From NCBI GenBank assembly GCA_022579005.1, contig MU401808.1, positions 1 to 28,533 on the forward strand: a DNA stretch of 28,533 bases, written 5' to 3'. This document shows, piece after piece, positions 10,535-23,200 of this stretch; positions within the stretch are counted from its first letter, which is position 1; the number at the start of each line of letters is the position of its first letter. This stretch comes from Poronia punctata. Taxonomy: Eukaryota; Ascomycota; Sordariomycetes; Xylariales; Xylariaceae. The position numbers were made by a program, and so were the translations under genes. The notes under the pieces are model-generated. The model was not told the origin of the DNA, made no database searches, and saw only the letters and a program-made list of their open reading frames with translations.

Positions 10535-13500
10535 TAATTTTTTATATTTTATAATACTAATGTCTAACTATTGTGCATTTATTAAGTTTATATATACTAG
10601 CGTTTTTTACTTGTTTAAGTCTAGGTTTAAGTTTTTTTTAACTTTAAAAATTGCTAGCTAGTTTTTTTGTAGCTTTTACTATATTACTTTAAAAGCTTTA
10701 TTAATTAAGTATTGCTTAATATTGTTAACGTTTGCTGCTTAAAACGCTTTTATTTTCTTGTTTTTTATAACTAGTAAGGTTTTTAGCAGCACTATTAAGG
10801 TTTTTTTTTTATAGTAGTTCTTTTTATAGTAGTTTTAGTATTTTTTATACTATACTAGCTTCTAACCTAGGCCTATTTTTATATTTTTAAAAATAATTTT
10901 CTATATATTAACTCTTTGCTTTAAGTAAGCAATTGTATTGTTTATTATTAGTTGCTTTATTATTTATAGTTTTATTATACGTTTTTATATTATGCTGTTT
11001 TTATATTATTTTTATTTTTTAGTATTTGCTTAAAGTATTTAGTTTAGTGCTAAGTATTTATACTTTTTGTTTTTTTTTAGTACCTTTTTATTTTTTGTTT
11101 TCTTGCTTTTTTTTTTTTTTAAAGCTATTATAACCGCTTTTTTACTTTTATTTATTGTTTACTAGCTATTGCCGCTTTTTTTATTTGTTTTTTTATTAAA
11201 AGTTTATATATATACTATAGTTTAATAGCATATTATAGCTTTTTTGCCCTTTATTTTTAAGCTTTATAAAATATTTTCTAGTTTTTGCTTTTGTTAGCAT
11301 ATATTTTATTTATTACTATTGCTTTATTTTTTATTATTACTTTTTTTAAAGTATTTTAAAAAAACGTAGTAGTTAACTTTATACTTTAGTAGCTATATTT
11401 AAGTTAAAAAAAGTAAAATAAGTATACTTTTTATAGCTTTTATATTATATAGTATATTAAGGTTATTTACTTATAGTAGTAAGCGTTTTTATACTAGCTT
11501 ATAAGTAGCTATGCTAAAAGCTTTATAATTATTTTTAGTTACTTAATACTTAAGTTTTTATTTTTTAGTATTTTTTTTAGTTTTTTTATTTTTATTAGTT
11601 AGTAAAAGTATTGCTATACCTTTTTTACTTTGTCTTATATACATTATAATACTATATAGTTTATTTAAATATGTTATAGTATTATATTTTTTTTATTTAT
11701 TAAGCAGCATTGCTTTTTTTAGTTTATTTAGCATAGCTATAAGCTTGTTTTAATTTTATTATATAGTATTTGCTATATTAAATTTGCTATTTTATGCTTA
11801 TAAAAGTGCTTTTTTGCTACTATTTATACCTTACTTAGTATTGTTATAGTATTAGTTATAGCTATAATAGCTTAGCATATTTTTATAACTTTTTAGCTAT
11901 AGTTTAGTTTTTTTTGCTTTCTAGCTATTAAAAAGCTATACTATTTTTTATATTTAAAGTTTTTTATGTTTTAAGCGTTTTTTTAGCTTTTAATTTTTAG
12001 CTAGTATTTATTTTTTTATTTTATATTTTTTATTAAAGTATTATCTTGCTAGCTTTATATTAAAATAGCTTTTTATGCGTTTAGTATTTTTTTAATTATA
12101 GTTTTTATAACGTTTGCTGCTTTTATATTTGTTTATAGTGCTAGCAAAGTTTTAATTACTTATAAGTGCTTATTTTATATATTTTTAATATACTTTACTT
12201 TTGTTTTTTTTATTTATTTTTAAGTTTTATATCTTTATATAGCTAGGCTTTATTTTACACCTAACCTTATTTTTAAGTAGTACTATAATAAGGTTAGCAG
12301 CATTTCTTATAGTATATATAGCTTTTTAAGCTATATTTAGTTATTTATATAGCTGCTTACGTAGCTTGTTTATATTTTCTATACCTAAGCTAGCAGCTTT
12401 AAAAGTTTAGCTTTTTGCTTAACTTATTATATTTATAAATTAGTTATTTTATTTTTTTATAGTATTTATACTTTTAATAAGTTTATTAGCGCTTTTTTTA
12501 CTAGCTTTGCTTAAAGTAAGCTAAGCTAGACTTAAGCTTTAGCTGCTATTTTTAAAGCAGTAGCTTTAATTATTATTTTTAAGTTTTAGTATTTTAGGCC
12601 TTTTGCTTTTTTTATAGTATAAGCTTATATATTTAAAATTTATAACTTGCTTTTTAACTTATTATTTTATACTAGTTAGTAGTATTTTTTTTTTAGTTGC
12701 TTTTTTATTGCTAGTAAAGTTTTTAAAAACTGCATTTTATATTTTAAAAGTAACGCTATAAGCATATTTGCTGCTAAGATCTTTTTTATTATTAATAAGT
12801 AATATTTTAGCTATTAAGCTGCTATATTTATAAACGCTTAAAGTATATTTATTTAGTATTATTTAACTTAAGTCTTTATATTTATTTTAATTAAAATTTT
12901 TAAGTATATATAAAGATTATTAAAAGTAACCTTTTATACTAGTTTATTGCTTAGCTATATTATTTTTTTTATAACCTTTAATAAAAATGTTTTATTTTAG
13001 TTTACTTTTATAGCGCTTATAGTATAATATATATTTAAAATTAATAATAACTTATTTACTTTTTTTTAAGACCTTACTAAGATTTAAGTATTGTTTATAT
13101 ATATAGTGTGCTTTATTTTGCTTTTTTTAATTTTTATACCTACTACTTTTCTATTTTTTCTAATTAAGCATACAAAGCTTTTAATTGCTATAATAAATAG
13201 TAGGCAGCTTAAAAGGTTTTTTTGCCGTACCTTTAACCTTACTTATATTATTTTTTTTAGGTACTTATTAATAAATAGCTTAATAATTACGTCTTTATAT
13301 AGTAAGCGTACTTACTTAATAAACTTTATTAAAAGGCTTAACTTTTTTAGTATTTTTTATAAGTAATTATAGTTTACTTTATTATATGCTTTTTTTTAGT
13401 TTATAAAAACTATACTTAGCTATTTTTTTATATGCTTATATTTGTTAATTAGCAGCTATATAAGCTTTATATTATTATTTATTATTTATTTAAGTAAAAA

Positions 13501-16500
13501 TGCTAACTATTTAATACTTAAAATTGTTAACAGCGCTTTAACTAGTTACTATATTAAAATTAAGGTTAAGATTTTATAGTTTACGTTTATTAAAATAAAG
13601 GGCCTATAGTTTTTAATTTTTACTTAGTTGCCTTTTTTTTTTAGAAAATTACTAAGACGCTTTTTATTTAGTTTTTAGGTATTTTATTTATTTTAAGTAT
13701 GCTATTATATAACGCTATAAGCGTTTTAAAAAATTAGTAGTGCTTATGCTTGCCTTTTTTCTTTTTTTTTTAAAATAATACTTTATAAAGCTTAGCAAAA
13801 AGTTTATTAAGCCTTAGTAATTTTTTTGCTATAATCTTTTAAATTGCTAACTTAACTTTTTTTTAATTAATTGCTTATATAACTTTATAGCTTGCTTTAG
13901 TAGTTATTATTTTGTTTATTGCGTTTAGCACCTTTTTTTTTACTTAAATATTAAAAGCCCATTTTTTAAGTAGGTCTAAGTAGTAATAGTAAGCAACCTT
14001 AGTAATACTTTATACTATTATTTATTTTTTATTTTTTAAACTAATTTTAAGCGCTTTAATTTTTATATTTATTTTTATTTTATTTTTAGCGTAAAATTGC
14101 TTTATTAAGTTTTCTTTTTAGATCTTATGCTTAGCTATTACGTTTGCTACATATTTTTTATTTTTTATTTCTTTTAGCATATTTTTTTTTAGTTTAATTG
14201 CTAAGATCTTTTTTTTAATTATTTTATTTGCTTTTTCGGTCTTGTTTTTTTTTAAAGTGCATTGCTTAGCTTTTAAAAGCTTTGCTTTTTAGGTCTTTTT
14301 ATAATAGTTTTTTATAGCTAACTTTGTTATTATTTTTTTTATATTGTTTTTATATACTATTTATTTTTTATTAAAACACTTTAAGTTATACTTTTTTAGC
14401 GTAGGCCTTATTATGTTTTCTAGTTAGGTTAGCCTATTTTATACCTTATTTATTAGCGCTTTTTTTTTTAGTAGGTCGGCTTTTAAGCAAAACCTTTTTT
14501 TTTTTTTTTTTGTTTTTAAGTTAGCGTATAAACTTACTATTATTGCTTTATAGTTTATTAAGACTTTAAGTGCTACTATGTCCTACTTTGTGCTTTTAGG
14601 TTTTTAATTTGCTTATATATGCACTATGTTAATTTTAAATATTTTTTAAAAGTATTTTTTTTTATTTAGCTTTTTAAAGCTATACGCTTTTAAGGTTAAA
14701 AAGCTTTTTTTTTATTTGTTTATTATTTTTTAGCTATAATTTGCTATGCTTGCTATAAGCTGTATTATTGCTAATACTTAGTTAAAAGCTTTTCTTTAGC
14801 TATTTTTTTTGTTTTTACTTATTACTGCTATATTTTAGTTTGCTTTAATAATATTGTATAAGCTTTTTAGCAAGTAGTATTATAAGTAAAATGTAGCTTT
14901 TTTTATTTATTATAGCCTTTTTAGCGCCTAAGCTAGCATATATACTAATACTACTATAAAGGGTTTATTATTATATTATAAGCTATATACTAGTATTTTT
15001 TTTAAGTTATTTATATATATTATTTTTTTTTTAAAGTTTAACTACTTAGTTATTATATTATTAATTACTATAGCTATTTTGCTTTTAAAAGTTATTTTAT
15101 TTATTACTATGTTTATTAGTAAAAAACTTACTATTATTTTTTTTGCTTTTTTTTTTATTAGGAATGCTTTTTATATTATTATAAAGTTTAATTTTTTAGT
15201 TTTAATTATATAGTATAAGTTACTAAAATAGGCTATATTTTAAACAAATTATATATTTAAAGATATAAACTTTAAAGTTTTTTTATTTATATAATAAGTT
15301 TATTTTTAAGTATATATAAATGCTTAAAGTTAACTTTTAAAAGCTTAATTTAAAAATAGGCCTTTATTTAGTACTTTATATTATTATATACTTAGTATCT
15401 TTATATAAAGCTAATAGCTTTAACTTTAATTTTTATTACTATTTTTTTTTTTTTTTTTATAATTATTAATAAGGTGTTTTTATAGTAAAAAAAAGGTTTA
15501 AATAAGTTAAGCGCATTTTAGAAAATAATAACTATTTTCTTTTTTTAATACTTATTAAAGCATAGTAGCTTTACTTATATTTTCTTATTTTTTATTTTAA
15601 AAGCTTTAATTATTTTTTTTATTAATTTGTAAACTTTATAATTTACTAACTTTTTATTTTGTTTTAAGTAAATTAAAAGGCTTATTTTTAAGGTAATATA
15701 TATTTTTTTTTTATTTATATTAAATAATAAAATATAAAAAAGGTTTTTTGCTTTAAGTAGTATTATTTTTTTATTAACGCAAGCTTATTTAACTTTTAAA
15801 TTTTTAATTTATATAATAAAAATATTAAACTTTTTTTAAATTTAGTAAGTTATATTTAATAGTTTTATTTTATATTAGTTTACTACTATTACCTAAATAT
15901 ATTTTATTAAAATTACTTATGTTTTTGCTTTTTTATTTTTTTATTTTTTAGCTTTTAATAAATTTAGCTTAGCTAGCTTAGTGTTTATTGCTAGTACTGT
16001 TTTTTTTAAGTTTTTTTTTAAAAGCTTAATATATATTTACGTACTGTTTAAAATAAAGCTTTTAATATTATTAACTATTATGTCTAGCTTTAAATTTTTT
16101 AGCATTTTAAATTAAAACTTTTTTTTATTTTAGTTTGCTATTATAGTTAAAGTGCGTTTTTTTTTTTTAACTAGTCTAGGCCTTTAAATAGCGTTAAGTT
16201 AATATTATCTTTTTTTACTTTTTTTTATACCTTATTTTTATTTGCTACTAGTTTTTTTTTTATTGCTATTATAATTGCTTTTTTTATAAGTGCTTTAAGT
16301 AGCTTTTTATATTTAAAAGTTTTTATAATATTGCTTACTAGTTATGCTTAATTATTAATAAAGTTAAACTTTTTAATAATTGCTAATAAGTTTTTTTTTT
16401 TTAATATAGTTTATAATATTTTTATTATGCTGCTTTATAATAAGTGCTTTTTTTTAAAAGCTTTTATTTTTTTTTTTGCTAAGCTATACGTTTTTTTTTT

Positions 16501-17570
16501 TTTATTTTTAAGTTTGCTATTGCTTTACTTAAAGTTATATTACTTTTTATATTAGTAGTAGCACTAAGATTTATTATTTTAGCAAAAAGGTTTTATAAAG
16601 TTTTAAAAGCTTTTTTTATAAAAAACGTTATAGTTTTAATAAAAGCTGTAAAAAGGCTGCTTTTAGCAAAAGTGTTTATATTATGTTTTATTTAACAAAA
16701 AAAAAAGGTTATAGTTAAAAGCAAGCTGCCTTTTTTTATTTTTTTAGCATTTTTTTATTTTTTATTTTTAGTTTTTTATTTTAATACTGCTTTTTTAAGT
16801 TTATTAACTTTATTGCTAAATAAACTAAAAAAGCTGCTTAAAAACTTTTTTTTTTTTATTAAGCTTATTAAAAAAAAATATACTAAAAGTTAAGCTAATT
16901 TTACTTTTATAAGCTTTAGCTTTTTTTTTTTTTTTTTTTTTTATTTTTTTTTTTAATTTGCTTTTTTTTTTATTTAGTACTTTTTTTTTATAAGCCTTTT
17001 AAAAGTTTAAATATAGCGTTTAAGCAGTTTTTTATATTTTAATTATATACTTTGCGTACTAACTTACTATTTTATAGTAAGTTTTTGTTTAAGTTTTTAT
17101 TTTATATATTTTTGCTTAAACTAAAGCGTTTATATAAACTAAGTAAGTTTTTAAGCATATTACTTTTTAGCATTTTTTAATTATATTTAGTATTAAAAAA
17201 TGCTTTAAAGTAGTTATTTTAATAATTTTTTTATATTTATAAATTTAATTTTTTTTAATTTATATTTTAAATAAAAAAAGTTAAGTTTTTAGCTAGTTTT
17301 TAAGTTAAAAAGGCAACTTAAGCAGTTAACGTTAATAGGTGCTAGCAATAAAGCTTAGTATTATTAGCTTTTAATTTTATTATAACCTTGCTACTAAAGT
17401 AGTTAAAAGTATAATTATTTAGTTTACTAGTTTTAATAAGTACTAAGTACTTAGTAAAATAGTAATATTAACGCTTATATAACTTTATGCTTATAAAAGG
17501 CTAAAAGCACTATATATAGTTAGCTTTATTATATTATGCTAACGTAACACGTTTTAGTAAGCAAAAAAAA
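10535..17570 (-). mobile_element. RIP-mutated non-LTR (LINE) retrotransposon relic
   Basis: Seven kilobases with a strongly T-rich plus strand, meaning the minus strand is purine-rich and would code for many Lys/Glu/Gln. A minus-strand frame at 13740-13081 reads as a LINE reverse transcriptase (separate entry). The same frame continues upstream to about 15,120 as a Lys/Gln/Ser-rich sequence without a clear family match. I did not identify the endonuclease or first open frame of a LINE, so the outer limits are set by composition: the gypsy insertion on the left and the return to normal GC on the right. More than one element could be present above 15 kb. Confidence 0.6.
13081..13740 (-). pseudogene. 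LINE reverse transcriptase relic
   Basis: The minus strand in a single frame gives the signature blocks of a non-LTR reverse transcriptase, in order: LIF and NAY near 13720, KKGNQV near 13625, KNYRPFILINVNYKIL at 13567-13614 (the usual NYRPI.LLN.DYKIL), VFIN near 13420 (FID of block A), YLWKIL-like with one TAA at about 13355-13370, IKxVRLLYKDV near 13300-13320, VRQKNLLSCL at 13201-13230 (the usual RQGDPLS) and YINNT at about 13087-13101 (catalytic YADDT). Each difference is a G-to-A or C-to-T change, and no net frameshift is needed over 660 bases. The NVDYKIL and RQGDPLSCxLF wording resembles L1/Tx1-type more than Tad1-type elements, but I do not press the clade. It is dead. Confidence 0.8.
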
Positions 17571-19754
17571 AGCCGCTAGCTACTAAGCACAAGACCTATA
17601 AAGCAAGCGCGCAAGAGTATTACCTTTAGCGCTTTAAAAGTAATACTACAATATTTAAAATAAAAAGTAGTTATCCTTTTAAGCACCTCTCCTAGGCTTA
17701 TCTCTTCGTTATCTAAGGAAATCTCCACAAAAATCAAAGGATTAAAATCACCACTTCGCAGACATAACAGGTTGTCATATTTGCTAACTATGGTGACGAC
17801 TTGCATACTTCTGATACGCATAGGTATCTACAACGTAGGTGATGCTAACGTTACGAGCCTACTCTTATATCGCGATATGACGTACCTCCGTGTACCTCTG
17901 TGTACCTTGGCCTGCCATCTGGAGCATGAATAGGTATTATCAGAAGGGGATACGTACTGGGAGTGACGGTATCTCACCCTCCACGACGAAGAGTAGTAAA
18001 GAGAACTCGAAGCGTACTCGTGCACTCGCACCTATTTCAAACTGAAACATATTCTAATCGCCGTCTGCACGTACTAGATAGGTATCCCGGTAGGTATTGT
18101 ACTCGTTGAGACGGCGAACAGGCAACCCCACCCGAGCCGCCGACTGCCGCTATTGGCAAACTTGCCAACCTTACTCGTATGTTGCCATCTAGGTACCTAT
18201 TGATTTCTTATTCTTCTGCCGTGCTTCTTTCCTTCTTCTCGGGTTTATGAGTCTTTATAGAAGATAATACATACTGGAATATGTACGATAAATATGATTA
18301 GTACCTACTTGTAGGTATATGTACTTGGGATTTTCGGGATCCTGTATTGCACGGTATGGTAGGTCATGGGTTGATTGATTGATTGATATATAAAGCACCT
18401 TGTAAAGGTTTTCTGTACTTGTGAGCTGTGATATGTGTGATATACTGGTACACTGATGCAATGATACATTGTTGAGATGTATCCGGCAATATTGTTTGTT
18501 TACCTACTTGTACAGAAAAAGGGAATTCCTGGCAAAAAGCAGCAAGTTGGTTATATGTATAAAAAGGAACGTGTGTGCCACATGGCGGATTGGAGAAATA
18601 TCCCGTTGCATCAAATCAAAAACGCAAAAAAGCTTTTACCCCTGAAAAGGAGCCGTCCACTTGCCCCTTTTTTTTGACACCAGCCCCAACCCCAGCCTGT
18701 GTTACCTCGGACGATAATTAAAGTGAGGTTGAGTAGGTATCTTTCTAGCCAAGCCTCTTCTACCTGAAAGTAGGTGTGTATTTGGCAGTTTATAGGACTG
18801 CGCACGTTTTACCTAGTGCAGATTACCTAATAGAGTAGGTACATAAGACGTTTTCACCCTGTTAAACTTGGTATCCTAGACAAAACGACGGTCCCAGTCC
18901 CGTGGTTATGTTTATTACACAGTAGAATGCCCTGCGTTGTCGAGGGCGGACAAAATCCGCAAACGTTGCCATCATCGGTGTGCTACGAGTAGGTAAAGTA
19001 CTATCATGTTATTACAACGTATAGCAAACTTGCCTTCTTAATTAAAATAAGACAAACAAAAACACTACCTTGGGTACTCTACTCGTAGAAACCATATGTT
19101 GACCTGACTACCTGTACGTATGATGTTACCTACATACCTTTAAAGTGTACAAGCTATCTGGGATAAATACCATGCAAGCTTGTAACAGAAATATTTAGGT
19201 AACCTACATCTTTACCTATGGTATTTCGGCACCATCGATCGTAAAATTAGGAATGGTTCAGTTAAACGGTCAGAGTCGTTGATATAAAATAACTTTAATC
19301 CGGTCAGCAGCACAAAGCGGTGAGAAAACAAGGTACTACTTCCCACCTATGAGTACAAAATAGAGGCGCAAGACAACTCTCTACAGGTTGTAATGTTAAA
19401 TGAAGACGGGAAGGAGGGAGGTTCCTACCTAGTGCATGTCAGTGCTGTAGGTACTGGCGGCTGCCACTGAATGCCCTGAGCTGTAGTTGGTTACTTCCCT
19501 GAATGGTTCAGGTCTTGTACCTTCTGTAAATTGTAATGGGGTGGTGTACAACTTGTACATACTCGTACCACCCTCGGGAGGTAGAGGTAGCAGTAGCATT
19601 TGCTGGCGGCTGGTGCCAGGAGGGTTAAAATTCCGCTTGAGGGAACGGCCGCCTCCTTATTTTAGTGTTAAACCTACCTTGACTAGCTGCAGCTGTAAAG
19701 GTTTAACCCGTTTACCACTTTTACTAACCCCTGTTTCCAAGGACCACTACTAGT
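17571..19754. other. Normal-GC intergenic DNA between the RIP block and the myosin gene
   Basis: Base composition returns to normal between about 17,570 and 17,660. No frame shows conserved protein features; the longest open stretches are under 90 codons and lack intron-exon logic. The stretch is dense in TAGGTA and its complement TACCTA (about 17 copies between 17,800 and 19,460). It holds a TTGA tandem at 18371-18387 and the heptamer ACTCGTA or its complement at 18173, 18984, 19081 and 19561. I see no tRNA or rRNA. Confidence 0.6.
18371..18387. repeat. TTGA microsatellite
   Basis: Four tandem TTGA units followed by T. It is short, intergenic and without visible function. Confidence 0.8.
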
Positions 19755-20225
19755 CTAAAATAGGTTAAATGCCCTCCCTTTATCCCCCCAAATTGTCGTC
19801 TCCATACTATCGTCTGGTTTCCAAAGGCTGGTAACGAACGGGCAGATAGATGGGCTCCATCCAGCTCTCATCTTGTCGTCTCCAGGACTCATACCGCTCG
19901 ACACCAGCCATCTTCTCGTTTTCCGTAGTCGTTTAATCTTTCTCGTCCCTTTAACTCCGGGAATAGAGTCTCTAAACCTCACCAGATACCCTTTATCGTC
20001 TCGCCTCTTTGCAGCCATTTCGAGACGGTTTGTCTCTGTCATTATACCCATATCTCCTTTGAGCGGATACCTCCTGAAGCCCGAACCGGTGCTCTCTACC
20101 ACATGCATGCGAATGTCTCCAGCTTTAATTTTCCTCTGAAAGACTCGACCTTCGACCTCTTTGCGACGCGCCGTATCTGATCAGAATACTTAATACCTTT
20201 GCTATAAACGCACGAGCCGCCTCCC
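19755..20225 (+). promoter_or_regulatory. Probable promoter/5' leader of the myosin gene
   Basis: The 470 bases before the myosin start codon are rich in CT runs (for example TCTCGTTTTCCG near 19913 and CTCGCCTCTTTGC near 20000) and free of the TAGGTA hexamers found further left. Pyrimidine-rich leaders are common ahead of highly expressed filamentous-fungal genes. The transcription start cannot be placed from sequence, and a leader intron cannot be excluded. Open frames on both strands here (117 codons minus, 88 plus) show no family resemblance. Confidence 0.45.
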
Positions 20226-23200
20226 ATGTCGCATAGCTACGATGTTGGCACGAGAGCCTGGCAGCCCGATGTCACCGAAGGGTGGGTGGCATCCGAGGTT
20301 GTCAACAAGAGCGTAGACGGCGACAAGGTCACATTGACTTTCAAGCTCGAAAATGAAGAGGTACGCCACTAGTTTGGTGTGAGGACTGTCCGACATCCCA
20401 AGTCATTAGCTGATCGCCTTCATAATTCCAGACGAAAGAAGTTGTAGTGTCTGCAGACGCTTTACAAAACGGCAATGACCCGTCCCTACCGCCGCTCATG
20501 AACCCGACTATGCTTGAAGCCAGTGACGATCTTACAAATCTGTCCCACCTTAACGAACCTGCTGGTACATCTCCCACCTCTAAATCTGCGATTGCGTAAG
20601 ATACAGCTGCTTACATCCCATCTGTACACAGTTTTACAAGCAATCCGGCTTCGATATGCCCAGAAAGAGATATACACGTACAGCGGTATAGTTTTGATAG
20701 CTACAAATCCTTTCGCTCGCGTCGACTCTCTCTATGTCTCGGGCATGGTGCAAGCATATGCTGGTAAGCAGCGAGAAACACAGGCGCCGCATTTGTTTGC
20801 CATTGCGGAAGAAGCTTTCATGTAGGTCTACGGCCTTCGTGACAGAAACAGGCAGCAAACTTACATGAGATGCAGGAAAATGGTAAAGGATGGCCGGAAC
20901 CAAACTGTCGTGGTCTCGGGTGAATCTGGTGCAGGAAAGACGGTTAGCGCCAAATACATCATGCGATATTTCGCGACAAGAGAGTCACCGGACAACCCAG
21001 GCAGTCGATCGAAGAAGGGCGGCGAGGCGATGAGCAAGACGGAGGAACAGATCCTAGCCACGAATCCCATCATGGAAGCGTTTGGTAATGCTAAGACCAC
21101 ACGGAACGACAACTCTTCGCGATTTGGAAAGTATATCGAGATCATGTTTGACAATAAGACAAACATTATTGGTGCTCGGATTCGGACGTATCTTTTGGAG
21201 CGATCGCGATTGGTATTCCAGCCATTGAAGGAGAGGAACTATCACATTTTCTATCAGTTTCTGGCGGGAGCAACAGACAAGGAGCGCCAAGAGCTGGGTC
21301 TGTTGCCAGCTGAACAATTCGACTATCTCAACCAAGGCAATGCGCCGGTGATTGACGGCGTCGATGACAAGGCCGAATTCATGGCCACAAAAGCCTCGTT
21401 GAAAACAATTGGCGTCGACGAACAACAGCAGACCGGTATCTTCAATCTTCTGGCTGGTCTTCTGCATCTCGGCAACGTTAAGATCGCTGCCTCGAGGACT
21501 GAAAGTGTTCTGTCTCCTACTGAACCATCACTCGTACGCGCCTGCTCCATCCTGGGCATTGACGCGACCAACTTTGCCAAGTGGATTGTCAAGAAGCAAC
21601 TGGTGACCCGAGGCGAAAAGATCGTGTCCAATCTTACTCAGCAACAGGCCACCGTTGTCCGCGATTCCGTTGCCAAATACATCTACTCCAGCCTCTTTGA
21701 TTGGCTGGTGGAAATCATCAACAGGAGTCTTGCTACCGAGGAGGTGTTGAGTCGCGTCAACTCTTTCATCGGCGTTCTGGATATCTACGGTTTTGAGCAC
21801 TTTGCAAAGAACTCTTTCGAGCAATTCTGTATCAACTACGCCAACGAAAAGTTGCAACAGCAGTTCAACTCGCATGTCTTCAGACTCGAACAGGAGGAAT
21901 ATGTGCGGGAGCAAATTGACTGGACGTTTATCGAGTTCTCGGACAATCAGCCGTGTATCGACCTGATTGAAGGCAAACTCGGTGTTTTGGCACTACTCGA
22001 TGAAGAATCCAGGCTGCCGATGGGGACGGATGAACAGTTTGTCACGAAGCTGCACAACAACTTCTCTGGAGACAAGAACAAGTTCTTCAAAAAACCGCGA
22101 TTCGGCAAGTCGGCATTTACGGTATGCCACTATGCCGTCGACGTGACTTATGAATCGGAAGGGTTCATCGAGAAGAACAGAGACACAGTTCCCGATGAGC
22201 ACATGGCCATCTTGAGCGCTTCAACCAACAACTTCGTCAAGGAGGTGTTGGCGGCTGCCTCGGCCGTGCGTGAAAAGGATGCGGCATCATCGAGTTCGGC
22301 CGTGGCGAAACCCGCTGCCGGAAGGAAGATAGGGGTTGCTGTCAACCGCAAGCCGACGCTCGGTGGTATTTTCCGCTCGTCGCTCATAGAACTAATGACT
22401 ACGATCGGCAACACAAATGTCCACTACATCCGTTGTATCAAGCCAAACGAAGCCAAGGAAGCCTGGAAGTTTGAGGGGCCCATGGTTCTCAGCCAGCTTC
22501 GGGCTTGTGGTGTTCTCGAGACAATCCGCATTAGTTGTGCTGGATACCCAGGCCGGTGGACATATGAGGAGTTTGCTTTGAGATACTATCTGTTGATACC
22601 CTCCAATCTTTGGCAGACTGAAATTCGACAGCTGGTGAAGGAGATCCTGGCCCAGGCCCTCGGCTCACTTACCGGTACCGGCAACGATAACTATCAGTTG
22701 GGCCTGACCAAAATCTTCTTCCGTGCTGGTATGCTGGCGCACCTGGAACACCTACGTCAGAGCCGACTGACCGAGGCCGCCGTTATGATTCAAAAGAACC
22801 TCCGGGCCAAGTACTACCGGCGCAAGTATCTGGAGACCCGCGACTCCATCATCGCATTCCAGTCCCTGGTGAGGGCCCATTCCGCTCGTGTCGAGGCAGA
22901 TGACATCCGCAGGAGTAAGGCGGCCACTACGATCCAGAGGGTTTGGAGAGGCCAGAAACAACGGAAAGCGTTCTTGCGGATACAGAAGAGTGTTATTCTT
23001 CTCCAGGCCGCTACCAGGGGATACCTGCGGAGGAAGCAGATCATGGAAACGCGAGTGGGCAATGCTGTCCTACTGATACAGCGGGTGTGGCGAGCCAGAA
23101 GACAGATGCGCGCCTTCAGGAATTATCGCAAGAAGGTTGTCCTGGTGCAGAGCTTGTGGCGTGGTAAAAAGGCGCGACGCGGATACAAGAAGATGCGGCA

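Noticed and set aside
13091..13366. 91-codon plus-strand open frame in the AT-rich block
   Set aside because: It is the antisense of the LINE reverse-transcriptase relic. Its Phe/Leu/Ile-rich translation follows from the T-rich strand, not from a real protein.
19540..19572. GGTGGTGTAC ... GTACCACC imperfect hairpin
   Set aside because: The stem is short with a bulge, far from any start codon, in sequence already rich in GTAC-type words. It is likely chance.
19755..20108. 117-codon minus-strand open frame before the myosin gene
   Set aside because: No recognisable domain. It overlaps an equally open plus-strand frame and lies in the CT-rich leader of the myosin gene; basic low-complexity composition suggests chance.
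20865..20875. Myosin start at the ATG at 20865
   Set aside because: This ATG lies in intron 3. Starting there would drop the SH3-like N-terminus and the first motor segment, which are encoded in three upstream exons joined by good splice sites.
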